Source: Toxonevra muliebris
Lineage: Eukaryota > Arthropoda > Insecta > Diptera > Pallopteridae
DNA length: 64,000 bases
Assembly: GCA_963691655.1 (NCBI GenBank)
Contig: OY829326.1
Location: 87,785,235-87,849,234, forward strand
Reading direction: 5' to 3'
Shown here: positions 1 to 12,330 of the stretch, piece after piece
Position numbering within the stretch: the first letter of the stretch is position 1
How the letters are laid out: every line of letters begins with the position of its first letter
Made by a program: the position numbers and the translations under genes
The notes under the pieces: generated by a model
The model's input: only the letters and a program-made list of their open reading frames with translations
Databases searched by the model: none
What the model was told of the DNA's origin: nothing

Positions 1-1800
1 CAAAAACGAATAAAAAAACAAAAATGTTACAATAACAAAACTTTGGGATTATACATTTTATTTAGTGGAATTGAAGATCTTTCATTCGATAGGTTATCTA
101 CAAGCTGTACTCTAATGCATTGTTTCAGTAAAACAGACAGCAAAATGCCACCTCCTTATAATCTGAAGGAAAGTAACTAGAAATGCAGTCCTGTTGGTGT
201 GCTGAAAGTACTTTGGTAACTCTGGCTGAACATTTGCATAAAGTCGAAGTTGGTGTTAAACTTTGCTACCATTGGAACATTTTCGAAATTCCGATTTCGA
301 AGTTTATGAACACGCTTAACGAAAGTCACAAAACTTACAGTTTGACCACAAACCTTTTCGTGTTTATCATTTGATGCCAGTTAGCCGCCAATTTCAAAAG
401 GGTGTTATCTAAACTTAAAATTTTCAAAATAAAATGACCTTGAAGTTTTCATCCGCCTTATTATTTTAGCCTTCACTGTGACAAATGGCTTATAGCGATA
501 TATTTTTTCTACACCGTGCGAGGGCTGTCAAATTTCGTGTTCTATTATGAAAAGAAGGCAGCATTTTCAGAGCGTGTTGTGTTCTTTTCTAAAAAATGTA
601 ACACTTTTGCACTCAATTAAATGACGGGTGAGAATGTTGCGCTGCAAATTAGCTAATTCTGATGGAATAGCATTTTTATGTTCTTTTCTTGCCACTAAAA
701 AGACAACATTTTGGCAGGGTTGAGCGGAACATTAAAAAATTGTTGCCATCGCACGCGGTAAAAAATGCAAGATTAGATTTCGACATAGTTTTCATTGCCT
801 ACATTTAAGCAGAAAACGAAATTATTATTTTTATCTTTACTATGGAGAAATAATAATTATACAGTAATTTTGACCCATGTACAGTACGACAGTAATTAGT
901 GCAAAAATATAGTAATTTTGAAATATTAAGTTTAACTAGGCTTAGAACTTTTTCGGTAAAATTATTTTAAATTCTACTACTTTCAAAGAATAACATCTAT
1001 AAACAAAAGAATTATTTCTATAAGCAAAACTCAGATAAGTTTGAAACACATGAGAAAAATATTCCAAATTTCACATTGTTTTTCTTATTTATAATCTTTT
1101 ATATACATTTATTGCGCTTTGGTCTTCTGTTCCAAAAATGGAGGAAAAGTACGTCCATTGACCAAGGAAGCCGTCAAATAAAGTTGCAGTGGTCGGACTT
1201 GTATGGAGTCAGCGGCCAAAAGTACTTCCAGTTGAGATAGAAACGTGTAATTTTGGTAACGGCTATAAAACAATGTAAAAATTATTATATGATAAAATGG
1301 GCGTGGTTGAACACCTGCACACCCACCCTCTGCCACCCCGTATAAACAAAAAATTAAACAAAAAAAATTGAACAAATTTGTTTTTTATATAACAAGTTTT
1401 GAATAAGATTGAGTTTTAAATAGCGACTCTTTACAAAAAATTATGAAACTGATAAATGTTATTCCAGCAAATCAAAAACAGTATCCCTTTATAAAGAGAT
1501 CCGAACTTTAAAGTAAACGAATAATCAAATCCGTATTAGTGGAAACAGAACAAAAACACCGCACAAAAAGTTGCAGTTGCACAGCAGAAACCAGAAGCAA
1601 AAACAACAAGCCAGCCTGTTTTGGTCTGTGGGAGATAACACAAACACGGGCAAAAGCGGGCAGCTGGTATTAACAGATTATAATACTAAAACGTTGACTA
1701 ATATTAAAAAAAAAGTCCCAATAGGATGATCAGGGGGGGAAAGCAACTAAAACTCTATCTAAAATTTAATTATATGGACCAGAAAATACTAATAATGGTA
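1..1800. other. AT-rich non-coding stretch
   Basis: No open frame here resembles a protein and no paired repeat was found. The sequence is AT-rich with short A and T runs. The short frames near 183 and 1109 have no recognisable domain and no codon-like texture. I read it as intergenic or intronic DNA. Confidence 0.6.
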
Positions 1801-1810
1801 TTGGCACAAC

Positions 1811-2730
1811 CAAGGCCGTATTTAGGGGGAGGTTTTGGGGGTTCTGACCACCCCCCTCCCCCCTCCCCCCCCCCCGAAATGTTGAAAACTTTTTCCTAAT
1901 TTTTGATCTATTGAACGATTTTTAAATATTTTTTAATCGGTTTCTTTCTAAAAGGTCAAATACAAAAAAAACTTGAAAAATAAATTTGAATTGAAATCGT
2001 ACGAAGTTGTGCTACATGGCCAAAAACGGTATTTTCAGGGGTTTCAACCCCATTTTTCTAAAACGTGACGTAATGGGAAGTTTTTGACCTCAGATTCGTA
2101 TTCAGCATGAAAAATTCATTCGCAAACACTAGGAACAATATTGTTCACCAAACCCATGCAGGACAGTGTTATTGAATAAGCTTCAAAGTTCTTAATCTTA
2201 AAATATAATTCATTCTTTAACCCATTATTGCTCAGAGCATCCAAGTCGGAAGATTTCAATGCTGTGACTGCACGAATTTAGGGAATATGTGCCAACCTCA
2301 TCCGGGCTTCTCATCATTGATAATGGCCCAAATTCCCACTGATAATCATTTGAAAAAAATTAGTCTCTGACTATATTTGGCATTTTTGATCATTTTTTTG
2401 AGGTTGGGTTCATTATCAGTAATGGCAAGTCAATAAGTTATCGAAATTATGTCTTTCACGATAAAAAATGTATTGGAATCCACATTGAATAATATTTATT
2501 TGAAAATATTTATTTGTCATTTGCGGCCATTTTTTTTTAGTTTAAGATTAAGAAAATTCGGAAACAAACATTTTTCCTAAAGCTTTAAGACATTTATCCA
2601 CTTTTCTCCCTAGTCTGATAGGGTCCATCAAATGCATCATCGTATTTAATTTATTGTATTTAAACATCAGTTTCATAAAAATTTTATATGAATATTTTCG
2701 TCGAATGAAAACCCCCCTCCCCCCCCGAAA
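1811..2730. repeat. Repeat bounded by two C-rich tracts
   Basis: A segment starts with CAAGGCCGTATTTAGGGGG at 1811 and runs into an almost pure C tract (about 1849-1875) followed by GAAA. A second C tract also followed by GAAA lies at 2711-2730. The opening words CAAGGCCGTATTTA recur at about 30693, again followed by a G-rich run. This suggests a dispersed repeat family whose ends carry G/C tracts. No coding potential is visible between the tracts. The class is unknown. Confidence 0.4.
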
Positions 2731-2910
2731 AACATTGATTTTATAAAAACTACACAACAAGTTAAGAACATTAAAATTATTTAGGAAGGAGGTAATACCT
2801 TTCTTTTCAATATTTATTTTGATTTTTTCAATACAAAATTGATTTAAATTTTTTTTTCATTTTTTAAAGTTGCACTTCAGTTTCGATCTGCTCACACTGC
2901 AAGAACCAAC

Positions 2911-3010
2911 TAGTGTTGCCTAAACATCGATAGTTCGACTCGATCGATTAAATCGATTTTAGACCGCAAAAAAATCGATAGTTTCCATAGTATCGATAGT
3001 TTTTATGTAA
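2911..3010. repeat. hAT-type terminal sequence with ATCGATA repeats
   Basis: TAGTGTTGCC at 2911 resembles hAT terminal inverted repeats. It is followed within 90 bases by several copies of ATCGATA/ATCGATT. It lies downstream, on the minus strand, of the hAT transposase C-terminus at 3590, which fits a 3' end of that element. I did not find the matching inverted end beyond the LOA insertion, so no target duplication could be tested. Confidence 0.4.
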
Positions 3011-3589
3011 AAATAAATCATTTTTAAAATAAGGTTGTATGTGCATATAAATAGCAACCAAAAAATAAAAAATATTATTATTAAATTAAAGTTATTTAAA
3101 GGAAATTCAACTTTGAAATTATATAATAAATAAATAAATTAATGGCAAAAACTAATCATAAAACAGATTTTAATATATGTACATAAAAATGTACGCAAAT
3201 TTCAAATTTGATTTACAATTTTTGTTATTATTTTACACTTTTACACAGCATTTTAGTCAATTACTTGAATAACCATTATCTGTAAAACAATAGTTAGGCA
3301 ATACAGCAATATTCATTTAGCTCATTTAGCCTTAAGAGAAAACATGTAAATTGTAAGTAAAAGAATTTCATTGTTGAAATATTATACACTCACAACCGAA
3401 AAAACAACTTATGGTCTTGCATCATTGCGAATGGAAATTTTTATTAAAAATTACATACATTTTTTTTTTGTAATAGTGGAAACTTCTTACATTTGCAATG
3501 ATGCTAGGTTGTTTGTACCAGTTGTGAATATTTTTAATCAAAGTATTTAATATTTTGGTTTAAAAATAAAATCTTATTCATATTTGCAT

Positions 3590-4965
3590 CTTCTCTCGCC
3601 GTGTATTTGACTAGCTTTTGAAAATACTCGCTCAGATGGCACCGATGTTGCGGGACTACACAAAAACTTGACAGCAACCTTTTTCAATCTGTTAGATAAA
3701 CCCAATACACGAGAGGACTTTGGTCTCTACCAATAACTAGTTGTTCTGTATATTGCATTACATCTATTATAGCATCGCTTTCAGGGGAAGATACTTCTGG
3801 TGTCTCTACTGATGGCAAAAAAAGTAATGAGTCTACTGTCAAACTCTTGGAAGAGCATTCCGAGACAGTATTTTGTAGCGGTGTCATGTCTTGGTTTTTT
3901 TAAGTGATTCGCTCGGAATTATCGAACTGTGTTCTTTTTGTAATAAACTACAGCAATATCTGCATAGAATGTCGGCTTGAACCCTTTTTTTAAATCTTGC
4001 ATCAAAGGAGTTCTTAAATAATAAGGATATATGGTAGACGTTTTTGGACAGACTCTATAATTAGGTTCAAAACATCTTTTGCACAGTAAGAATTTTTTTG
4101 TTTTTCCAATTCATTCATCTGAAGCATTATTCCTCGAACAAAGATGAAGTTGCATAGTTTTCTCCTGATATCTTTTTGGTAGCTAACTCGAAAGGCGCTG
4201 GCGCTTTTACAATTTCGTCGATTTCAATATACTCCTCGGCAGTAAGAGCAGGTGGTGCTTTTTCGCAATTTGCAAGAGCTGCTGATAGTTCCGCTTTTAT
4301 TTTTGAAATTCGTTCCATCATATAATACGAACTATTCCATCTAGTACATACTTCTTGAATTACTTGCAGCTCTTGTTTATTGTTAAGTCTCTGTATTTTA
4401 CGCAATCTATCAGAAGCTAAGGCACTTGAACGAAAAAATGTCGCTAGACTCTTACACTTTTTTAATATAGCTTCAAAATTTTTGCTTCTAAAGCTATCTT
4501 GCACTACCAAGTTAATGGAATGCGCAAACCAAGCAATGGTAAGTGAGGAGTTTTAAGAATATCTGCTGCCGTAATCATCGTAGTGGCATTGTCGTTTACA
4601 ATCGCAATCGCCTTAATTTTAATATGAAACTCCTCCATTATCGAATCAATTGCCTGGGAATTAATAGTTAATTACATACATACGTTTATTTAATTTTTAT
4701 AAAATTATCTAAAAAACTAACCATAGCAACAGCGCTTGCGCTGTGACTTCCTTCAATTTTTCTAATTTTTAATATTGCAAATATATTTTAATTTTTGATA
4801 ATAGGGCATGTGACAGCCAATATACCCTCATTTGACGTCGAAGTCCTCATACCAGCGGTTATAGCAACATGTTCACACGTAACCAAAAGATTCATCAATT
4901 TTTGTTTCATTTCCTCATAATAACTGGGAATTAATGAGTTTTTACATATTTTTTTATGTTGGAAC
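3590..4965 (-). pseudogene. hAT transposase remnant (ZBED-like)
   Basis: Read on the minus strand, this is a broken hAT-family DNA transposase. In order: YEEMKQKL and an AITAGMRTSTSNEG segment like the hAT catalytic-core start (4788-4960); an AIVNDNATTM block like the conserved DNA-N motif (around 4560-4620); the diagnostic CTRWNSSYYMMERI block (4127-4510); ATKKISGENYATSS; then QSPLVYWV (3684-3740) and the C-terminal dimerisation motif PATSVPSERVFSKAS (about 3600-3660). Several stops and frame changes separate these blocks, so no functional protein is possible. The N-terminal zinc-finger part is missing because an LOA-like retrotransposon adjoins at 4965. Family assignment is firm; the subfamily is a guess. 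Confidence 0.85.
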
Positions 4966-5041
4966 AGCAAAAAAAGTATTCAAGAATACAGCACTCAGAC
5001 AAGTTTTACGACCATTGTACTATATCCTATGTTCCTTTTTG

Positions 5042-8000
5042 CTATTCTTTAATTCTACCAGATTTATTAATAAATCTTAGCAGATCCTGCGGTGTTAAAT
5101 AACTCAGGTGTTCGTCTCCCAACACTCTAGCGCCAAATATGCTTACTCTGATCGAGCAAAAAGCGGGGCAGACACTAAGAAAGTGGTCCGCCGTCTCTTC
5201 ACATTCTTCCTCCAAACCACAGGAAGCACAGAAGGCACTAGCTCCCAGGCCAATCATATGCAAATGTTTGGCCCAAGAGAAGTGACCTGTATATAATCCC
5301 ACCAGCTGCCTACAGCTCTTTCTGTTAAGTAATAACAGAAAGTCTGTTAGACGCTTCGAGATATCAGGTAACATGGTCTTTGTCTGTCTAAAGCTCCTCA
5401 GTTCCTCCCATCTACTATTGTGAGTCAAGTCGAGCCACTCAATAATGGTGGTCTTGATGGCAGAGAGTACAAGTTGTGGGCTCAGGAAACCAGTTTCAAA
5501 ACCCTTCCTGGCCAGAAGGTCAGCAGATTCATTTCCTGAAATTCCTGAGTGTTCAGGAACCCATATCAACAGCAGACTATTGTGTTTTCCAACACAATCA
5601 AGCCTGGATTTACAATGCATAACCAGTTTAGACGTGGTTAGAGGATTAAGCAAGGATTTAAGCGCAGCCTGACTGTCACAGATACTCCTTTCTCTCCTAC
5701 CATTATCAATAACAAGGTCCATTGCCATTGGATGAGTGCAAAAATTTCTGCTTGTAAAACAGAAGCATACAACCCAAGAGAGAAGTGAAGGTGCACTCCA
5801 TAATTTTCAATAAAGACCCCAGAACCCAAATCGAATTCTGTTCTGGAGCCGTCAGTGAAAATACATTTACAATCAACTCCCGGCCCAGGTCCCGGCAAAA
5901 ACCAAGTTTGGGCCTCTGGAATTTGTATTGTATAGCGCTGTTTTAAAATTGGAATTTTGGCATTGTATCGGATGGCATTGATAGAACTGTTAGGTCCATA
6001 TCAGTACCTTCAACAAAGTCACCAATATCCCAGCAAGTGTCATACCAATACCCATTGCGTTTAAGCCTACAGATGGCTTTGACAGGCTCTCCTTTAGCAA
6101 AAATATCAAGGGGTGGTAAGTTGAGCAATGCATCCAAGGATGGGCCAGGTGTTGTAGGAAAAGCTCCCGTACAACAAATGGCCACAGTCCTTTGAAGTCT
6201 GGCAAGAGCTTTCCTAACGCTGTTAATATTAAGTCTACTCCACCAGACTAAGGATGCATAGGTGATGATGGGTCGAATCATAGCCTTATAAAGCCATAAG
6301 GCTTTATAAGGTGATAAGCCCCATGTTTTGCCAAAAATACCCTTACACTAACAAAAAGCTACCAATGCCTTGGATACCTTTAGCTCAACATGAGAACGCC
6401 AAAGGAGTTTGGTATTTAGAATGACTCCTAGATATTTCACTTCTTGGGATAGCTGAATAGCGATTCCTCTGAGTACTGGTAAAACGAGACCTTCAATTTC
6501 GCTTCTCCTGGTGAGAAGAATAACACCAGTTTTAAGAGGGTTAACCGATAGCCCGTTTGAGCAACACCAAGAGTCAATCATATTCAGAGCAGTTTGGGCC
6601 TTCCTACAAACATACCCGACCGATTGGCCCGTGATTAAGCAGGCAACGTCATCGGCATAGACCTCTGTGTAGATACCTGACTCATTTAGGGAAACGAGCA
6701 GATAGTCTAGCAGACACCACAGCAGTGGCGAGAGTACGCCCCCTTGGGGACATCCTCTACTCACGCCGCAAGTCACGGATTGACCACAATCAGCTTGAAC
6801 CATCATAAGTCTATGTGACAGCATTGAGCGAATCCAATTAACAAGAACCGGATCCACTCCATGCTGACCTCCTGCATTGCACATGCCGTCAAAAGTCGCA
6901 TTGTCAAAAGCTCCCTCAATATCAACAAAAATACCAATAGTGTGTTCTTTCCCGTTGAGGACCCGCTGAATCAGACCTACCAGATTTTGCAAGGCCGTCT
7001 CACAAGATTTTCCACATTGGTAAGCATGCTGAAATAAAAAGAGAGGATGTGACAATAACGACTCACAACGCATGCGGTGTTCAACACAGCGCTCAAGACA
7101 TTTTAGTAAGAAAGACATCATACTAATTGGTCTAAAGCTTTTTTTTGGAATGAAAACAAGTTTTACCAACCTCCATTGTTGAGGTATGTGAGCCTGAGCC
7201 AAACTGGAGATGAAGATCTTCTTCAAAACCGGTAGCAATTGCACCATGCCCTCTTTCAGAGCAACTGGCAGTATACCATCCGGACCCGGCGATTTAAAAC
7301 TGTCAAAGGAAGCAATAGCACACCTAATCGCGTTTTCATTCGCCTCTGTCCTGGCAACCCACCAGTTGCGCGGCGAAACTGTCGAATTAACGCTCTCCAT
7401 CTCCGGAAAAGTGGGATGTTGAACAACAGAGACCTGATTGCCTGGAAAGTGAGATTCAAGCGTTAAGCTAATCATCTCACTTTTTGATTCCGTGAAAGTG
7501 CCATCAGATTTTTTGAGTGAACACAGTCGGTTGGCTTGACCCTTTTTGAGGATGCTTCCAGATCTCGCTCGTTGCGTAGTTTAGGGGGTGGAGCACAGCT
7601 TAATGAAGCCAGTTCTACTCTAAACTTTGCCCAATCCGCCTTTTTCGGATTTCTTATGAGCGTTAAAGGATTAACTTCAGCACCATACTGAAACTCGATA
7701 TATCTGTGGTCTGATAGAGAGTCACCTCTAAGGACCTTCCAGTTTGAAATTGACTGCACTATGCACTAACCTTTCATTAGAAAGGGTTAGGTCAATAACC
7801 TGCTGCTTAGTAGGTGTCACAAAAGTGGGTTGATTCCCAACGTTTCGGATGTTCAACCAAGAAGATAGGATGTAGTTGAGAAGATGGGTCCCTCTTACGT
7901 TGCACTTGCTGCTGCCCCGGATAACATTCTGTGCATTAGCGTCACAACATAATATGAGCCCCAAATTCATCCTCTCACAATACTCCACAAATTCAAGAAC

Positions 8001-8400
8001 CATCGCTGGCGGTGGTGGTAAAATTGTATCGTATGGAAAGTAGGCAGAAGCAATCGCAAAATGTTTCCATTCTCGATTGTCCTGAAAACTCACCTTAGCA
8101 GCCACCAAATCTTGGCCAGAAAACTGACGAAGTTTGGTGATTGTAAGATGAGGAGATGCTGTAAGACAGGTTCTAGATCTATTATGTAGAACTCTCATCA
8201 TATAGAATCGTGCTCCCCCTTAAATCACCAAGTTCACAGATGCGTCCTTTATGGACCCAAGGTTCTTGGATTGTTGTATGCAACGTGAAAAGGCGTTTAC
8301 ATAGGAAAGCAGTAGCAGCCTTGGAGTGTTACAAATTTATATGGGTTACTGTAAGTCCACAGATAGGTTCCGCAATATTTGCATAGTTAGAAGACCGAGG
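5042..8400 (-). pseudogene. Broken ORF2: endonuclease, reverse transcriptase, RNase H
   Basis: The endonuclease start is recognisable by HSKAATA and IQEPWVHKGRI (about 8330-8230), with a stop replacing Gln just before HSKAATA. LCCDANAQNVIRGSS and VIDLTLSNERLVHSA follow (7728-8201), then a frame shift near 7755 to SLSDHRYIEF. RT carries FKSPGPDGI, a shortened FIPKKSFRPIS (about ten residues lost), DIEGAFDNATFD, RGCPQGGVLSPLLW and the catalytic YADDVACL. CAG-to-TAG at 6345-6347 stops RT; the sister copy keeps CAG. RNase H shows TDGS, AEIFA, CDSQAALK and GNESADLLARKG, the usual acidic residues, but in two frames. It would have encoded the replication enzyme of the element. Confidence 0.85.
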
Positions 8401-8467
8401 TAACCTCGCGTTATCATTGCTGGCAGCAGTAGTCATCACAGAGGTGGCGTTAATACTTCGGAAAGTA

Positions 8468-8821
8468 TTAGAGCCTCCCATCTGCGAGCCCACACTGGCA
8501 GTATCGGTCTTCGTCTTCTTTATCTGAGCGCGCCTGAAGGAAGCGGCTTGGTTTCTCTAAAGGAACCTCTGCATCAGTTGCTGTAACCTCAGCAGAGAGT
8601 ACCCTTTTTGAAACATTGGCCATAATTGGGTCTTTAACCAGAGTAGTGGCTGAGGCCTCCTTACGTCTGTTTATCGACCTAATCTTCCTCCATTTACGTC
8701 TCATACTAAGAGAAGGTAGTGGCCCCAGTACGCCGGCTTCTGTATGAGGTATATCAGTTACAGCTGTGACGTCTAGACTCATACCTACTTCAGAAGGAGG
8801 GTTCACAGTCCCTGACACCAA
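8468..8821 (-). pseudogene. ORF1 (gag-like) remnant of the LOA-like element
   Basis: A 117-codon frame lies just 5' of the endonuclease on the same strand. It is rich in Ser, Thr, Lys and Arg, as in the N-terminal part of nucleic-acid-binding ORF1 proteins of non-LTR elements. No complete zinc knuckle (CCHC) is visible, only a CQCG near the end. The assignment rests on position, not on a diagnostic motif. Confidence 0.4.
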
Positions 8822-9240
8822 AGAAGAGTTGGTTTAAAGATTACAACCCCACTCTCCCCCGAGATGCGCTCTCTGTCGTAGACTCGAGAGACTTTGTGGG
8901 TTTTTTCTTTTTCGGTTTCGTTCATGTCCTTTTGTCCGGTCGCCTGCTCCTCCTGTTTGACCAGGGCGAAGCTGTGCATCCCGACGAATCAGAATACACG
9001 GCAACCTCTATAAAGAAAAGGGGAAAGGAAGGTCGACCGTTGCAGCGCCCCATACCACGGCGAGGCCACCGTTACTCTCTGAGGCGGCCAGGCATCCGAG
9101 ATGCTCCGTAAAAAGACAGCCTGATTTTTAACCCTGGAAAACTAACGAAAGCGGATCCACCATAATGACAGCATAAAATTAATTAAATTTAATGCATTCA
9201 GATAGCTGACCCGCCACCGTGTCGCAACAGGCACGGGTCG

Positions 9241-11469
9241 CATAACATTTGAAAAAATTTAAGACGAAAATAATTAAGTTTACTTAAAAGATTTGCCACT
9301 GAAGAAAATTATTCAGATATTAACTCAAAAAAATATTGTTCTGAAAATGACCACAATTGCTTACTTCTTTATGAATATTCGATATGATCTTGTAAACATC
9401 TGAAAATTTAATAATACAGTCGAACTTCATATATGAAGTACATTTACACTGCAGGCCAACGCAAAAAATATAAAACTCCGAAATAGATGCAAGAAGATGT
9501 TTCTCCTTTCTTACTGCAAAGTGATTTCTTATCTTTATTATTGCATGTTGCAGCGAGTATAACAAAATTTGTTTGGGATTCAGTTATTGTGGGCTTGTTG
9601 TCTTTATTAGGGGACCTTCTAGTCTAGCGTCCTTGTATTGTATTGTATTTGACCAGTTAACGATTTTTTTAAAATGAAATAATGAGCAATAGTATTCAAA
9701 CTTTGTAGATATATTTTATTACTTTCACAATATACAAAAATAATAAAAAAAAAAATTATAATTTTAAGTAAACTAAAATTGCACTATTCAAAAAAACGGA
9801 TTTAGCTGGTGGGACAGGTTTTGGATTTTCCACTGATCTAAAACAAACAAAAAAAATAGGTTACAATTGGTATGAATATAGTTATAGCAAGAACGCAGGA
9901 ATGAAAAAAAAAAATTTGACAAAATGGCGCCTTGTTACGAAAACAGACCGTTTTTTCACTACTTTTTGTATGTAAAGAGTAAGAAGTATTCAACGTAGAA
10001 AGTTCGTTTTAGTTCCTGCGATAAGCACTGGTTTTTTGAATAATATAGTAAAATTTGAGACGAATCGGTTGAGTAGTTTTTGGTTTTTGTGTCACACTGT
10101 GCAGAAAAATATAGTTTCGAGATAAATGAGTTTAAACTTCAGTCGGCCCTTTTACCTGCTTCTGCGCTCACCAGCTAAATAGGCTGCAGAAGTCGAAATA
10201 CTGGAAATATTAATACGATACGATATTGATTGAAAAAAAATCAGTTTTTGAAAAATATAGACCAGAAGGGAGCCTTAAGGCGCAAAGGCTGCAGGAAAGC
10301 GTGTAGAAGAATTCTAAAAATATAATATTTAGAATCTGTAAAGAAAACTAGATAAATCAAAATTTTATATTTTTATGAACGACTTTAAAATATTGTCACA
10401 ATGCAAATGCTTCAAAAAGAGTTCGCTTGAAGTACGATCTTTAATATCACTGTCGAAAATTCTCGGGATAAAGAGTCTCAAAGTCTTTTTCGACCTATGA
10501 AAAATTGGATTAAACATTGAATTATTTGTTATATAACTCATACAAAAGCATTGAAGTTTATACTTGCAAGTTCTGTTATCCCATCGCCAACAGAATTTTA
10601 AGCATACAAAAACATGAACCGAGTAAAAAATAACGTTGCAATTTATTTATTGAGAAATTAGACATGAACTGTAGTCAAAACTTAGATTTAATTTTCATAG
10701 TCTTTAAACAAAAAAAGTACAGTTATCATATTCATATTTTCATGTGAACCATATGAAATAACTAGTGGTCACATAAAATTTAGAAGATATTCTTTTTTAA
10801 AGATTCAAAAAGATTTCTCCTAAAATTAAGAAGATTAATATTGTAATATGGTATTACTAAGATTTCATCATAAAAACATGAAGATTTTCTGTATGAATAT
10901 GTTGTTTTACTGAATTCAAGAAAGAAACATTGCATGTAAAGTAAAGAAAAACTGAAACAATAAGTTTTCTACTTTTTTTAACCAGACATACTTTTAATCA
11001 AAGGGACAGAATTTGTGAAATCAATCACTAGAAATTATTTTTTCCTCAGATTTTAATGTAAATATGGAAAATTATTAAGTTTTATAAGAAAACACGATTT
11101 CCAAATTTTTAGCTCATAAAAATTGTTTTTTAACAACTTATTGACATTAACAATTTTAGGAAGTTTTTTTTTTTCAATTTGATGTATTTCAGGATCTGCC
11201 AAACCAAATTTATGGAAATTTTCAGGACTACTTCTTTTTAATGATAGTTTATGACGAATTTTTTTCGATCGCCAAATAACGGTAATTTGTTTATTTATAA
11301 GTATTTGTTTATAACAATTAGCAAGTAAACATTGTTCTGGAGCATAAAAAAATCTGAAAAAATCATATACATTGTTAATACTGTTTTAAAAAATATGTGC
11401 AAATTTCAATGTGTGTCCATTTTTTGTTTGGAAGCTATGATTTTTTAAATCAGCACTGCACTACATTTT
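9241..11469. other. AT-rich stretch without recognisable genes
   Basis: No protein family could be recognised on either strand. A short TGTATTGTATTGTATTT run at about 9632 might be the tail of an old retrotransposon, but nothing upstream supports it. The rest is AT-rich with many homopolymer runs. Confidence 0.5.
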
Positions 11470-11780
11470 GCCGGTGCATAACGCCCACGGCCATAACGCC
11501 CATAAAAAATGTTGGGTGTTATGACCGCCCTAGGAATGGCCATAATGACCAAAATCATTTTAGGCGCTATGACAGCCCCGAAAACGGTCATAACGCCCAG
11601 TGTTGAAGCGGTCGCAACGCCCAATTTTTTTAGGCTTTATGACCGCCTTAGAAGCGGCAATAAGGCCCAACAATTATTTCTTGTTATATTTTTCATATTA
11701 TATAGTTTTCAGTAATGAAAATCGTGTTTTGATTAAAAATCAGTTACTTTTAGAAATCAGTATTACGTTTATAAGAAAAC

Positions 11781-12330
11781 ATGCCAACAGTGCCAATTGC
11801 GAATATAATAAAGAACTATATTGAAGCTGATAATCGTCATTATTTAATTGACGCTACATTCTCGGTCGTACCATTTTGTGGGTATAAGCAATTCCTTATA
11901 ATATACTTTGTACAGAATAGACACGTAAGTCACAGTAATATTTTAGTCGTAAAATATTTAATATTTTCGGATATATGTAGTTATTGATTCAATTTTATTT
12001 AAAAGGTAAGATTGAAAGAAGCGTCGCAGGTGAAAAATTTTTACAAAAAAATCGAGCGATTTTTGTAAATATTTTCATTTTTTTTATTTTTGTAAAAAAA
12101 TTTCGCCTTCGGCGCTTCCTCCAATCTTACATTTCAATTAAACTGAATAAGTATCTTGATTAATTTTTGTAAAAATATTTCATGTGAGGCGCTTATTTTC
12201 ATGCCATTCCCATTTACTATATCAGCATATTTTCCCTTTTGCTTTTTTTTATAGGTTTACCCATTCGCTTTCATACTAATGTCGAGAAAAACGGAAGAGT
12301 TTTTTATTTAAGAAAGCCAATTTGTGAAAA
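11781..12330 (+). pseudogene. Mutator-like transposase fragment in two exon-like parts
   Basis: The first part (11781-11924) contains DATFSVVPFCGYKQ, which resembles the first catalytic-Asp motif of MULE transposases. It ends at a strong donor, CAC/GTAAGT. The second part begins after TTTTATAG at 12255 with YPFAFILMSRKT, the block that normally follows directly in MULE transposases. The two join in phase 0, which supports a real intron at 11925-12254. A stop follows soon after the second block, and the other catalytic residues are absent, so the protein is dead or the copy deleted. Confidence 0.6.
12005..12131. repeat. Hairpin-forming inverted repeat inside the transposase intron
   Basis: GTAAGATTGAAAGAAGCG at 12005 is matched in inverted orientation by CGCTTCCTCCAATCTTAC at 12113-12130. 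The arms are about 45-50 bases and separated by a T-rich loop. It may be a small foldback element inserted in the intron. Confidence 0.6.

Larger units (their letters stand above)
4965..9240 (-). mobile_element. LOA/R1-like non-LTR retrotransposon, near full length, dead
   Basis: The element reads on the minus strand: 5' leader and ORF1 remnant (above 8468), apurinic-type endonuclease (about 8400-7740), reverse transcriptase (7475-5943) and RNase H (5898-5042), then a short 3' tail. The order endonuclease, RT, RNase H and the RT signature RGCPQGGVLSPLLW point to the I/R1/LOA group. The 3' boundary near 4965 is set by the end of similarity with the second copy at 13958-16187. The 5' boundary is an estimate: gag-like and leader sequence fades by about 9240. 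Multiple stops and frameshifts make it inactive. No poly(A) tail is evident at the 3' end. Confidence 0.85.

Noticed and set aside
8896..9111. Plus-strand frame near the LOA 5' end
   Set aside because: It is antisense to the retrotransposon leader and has no domain.
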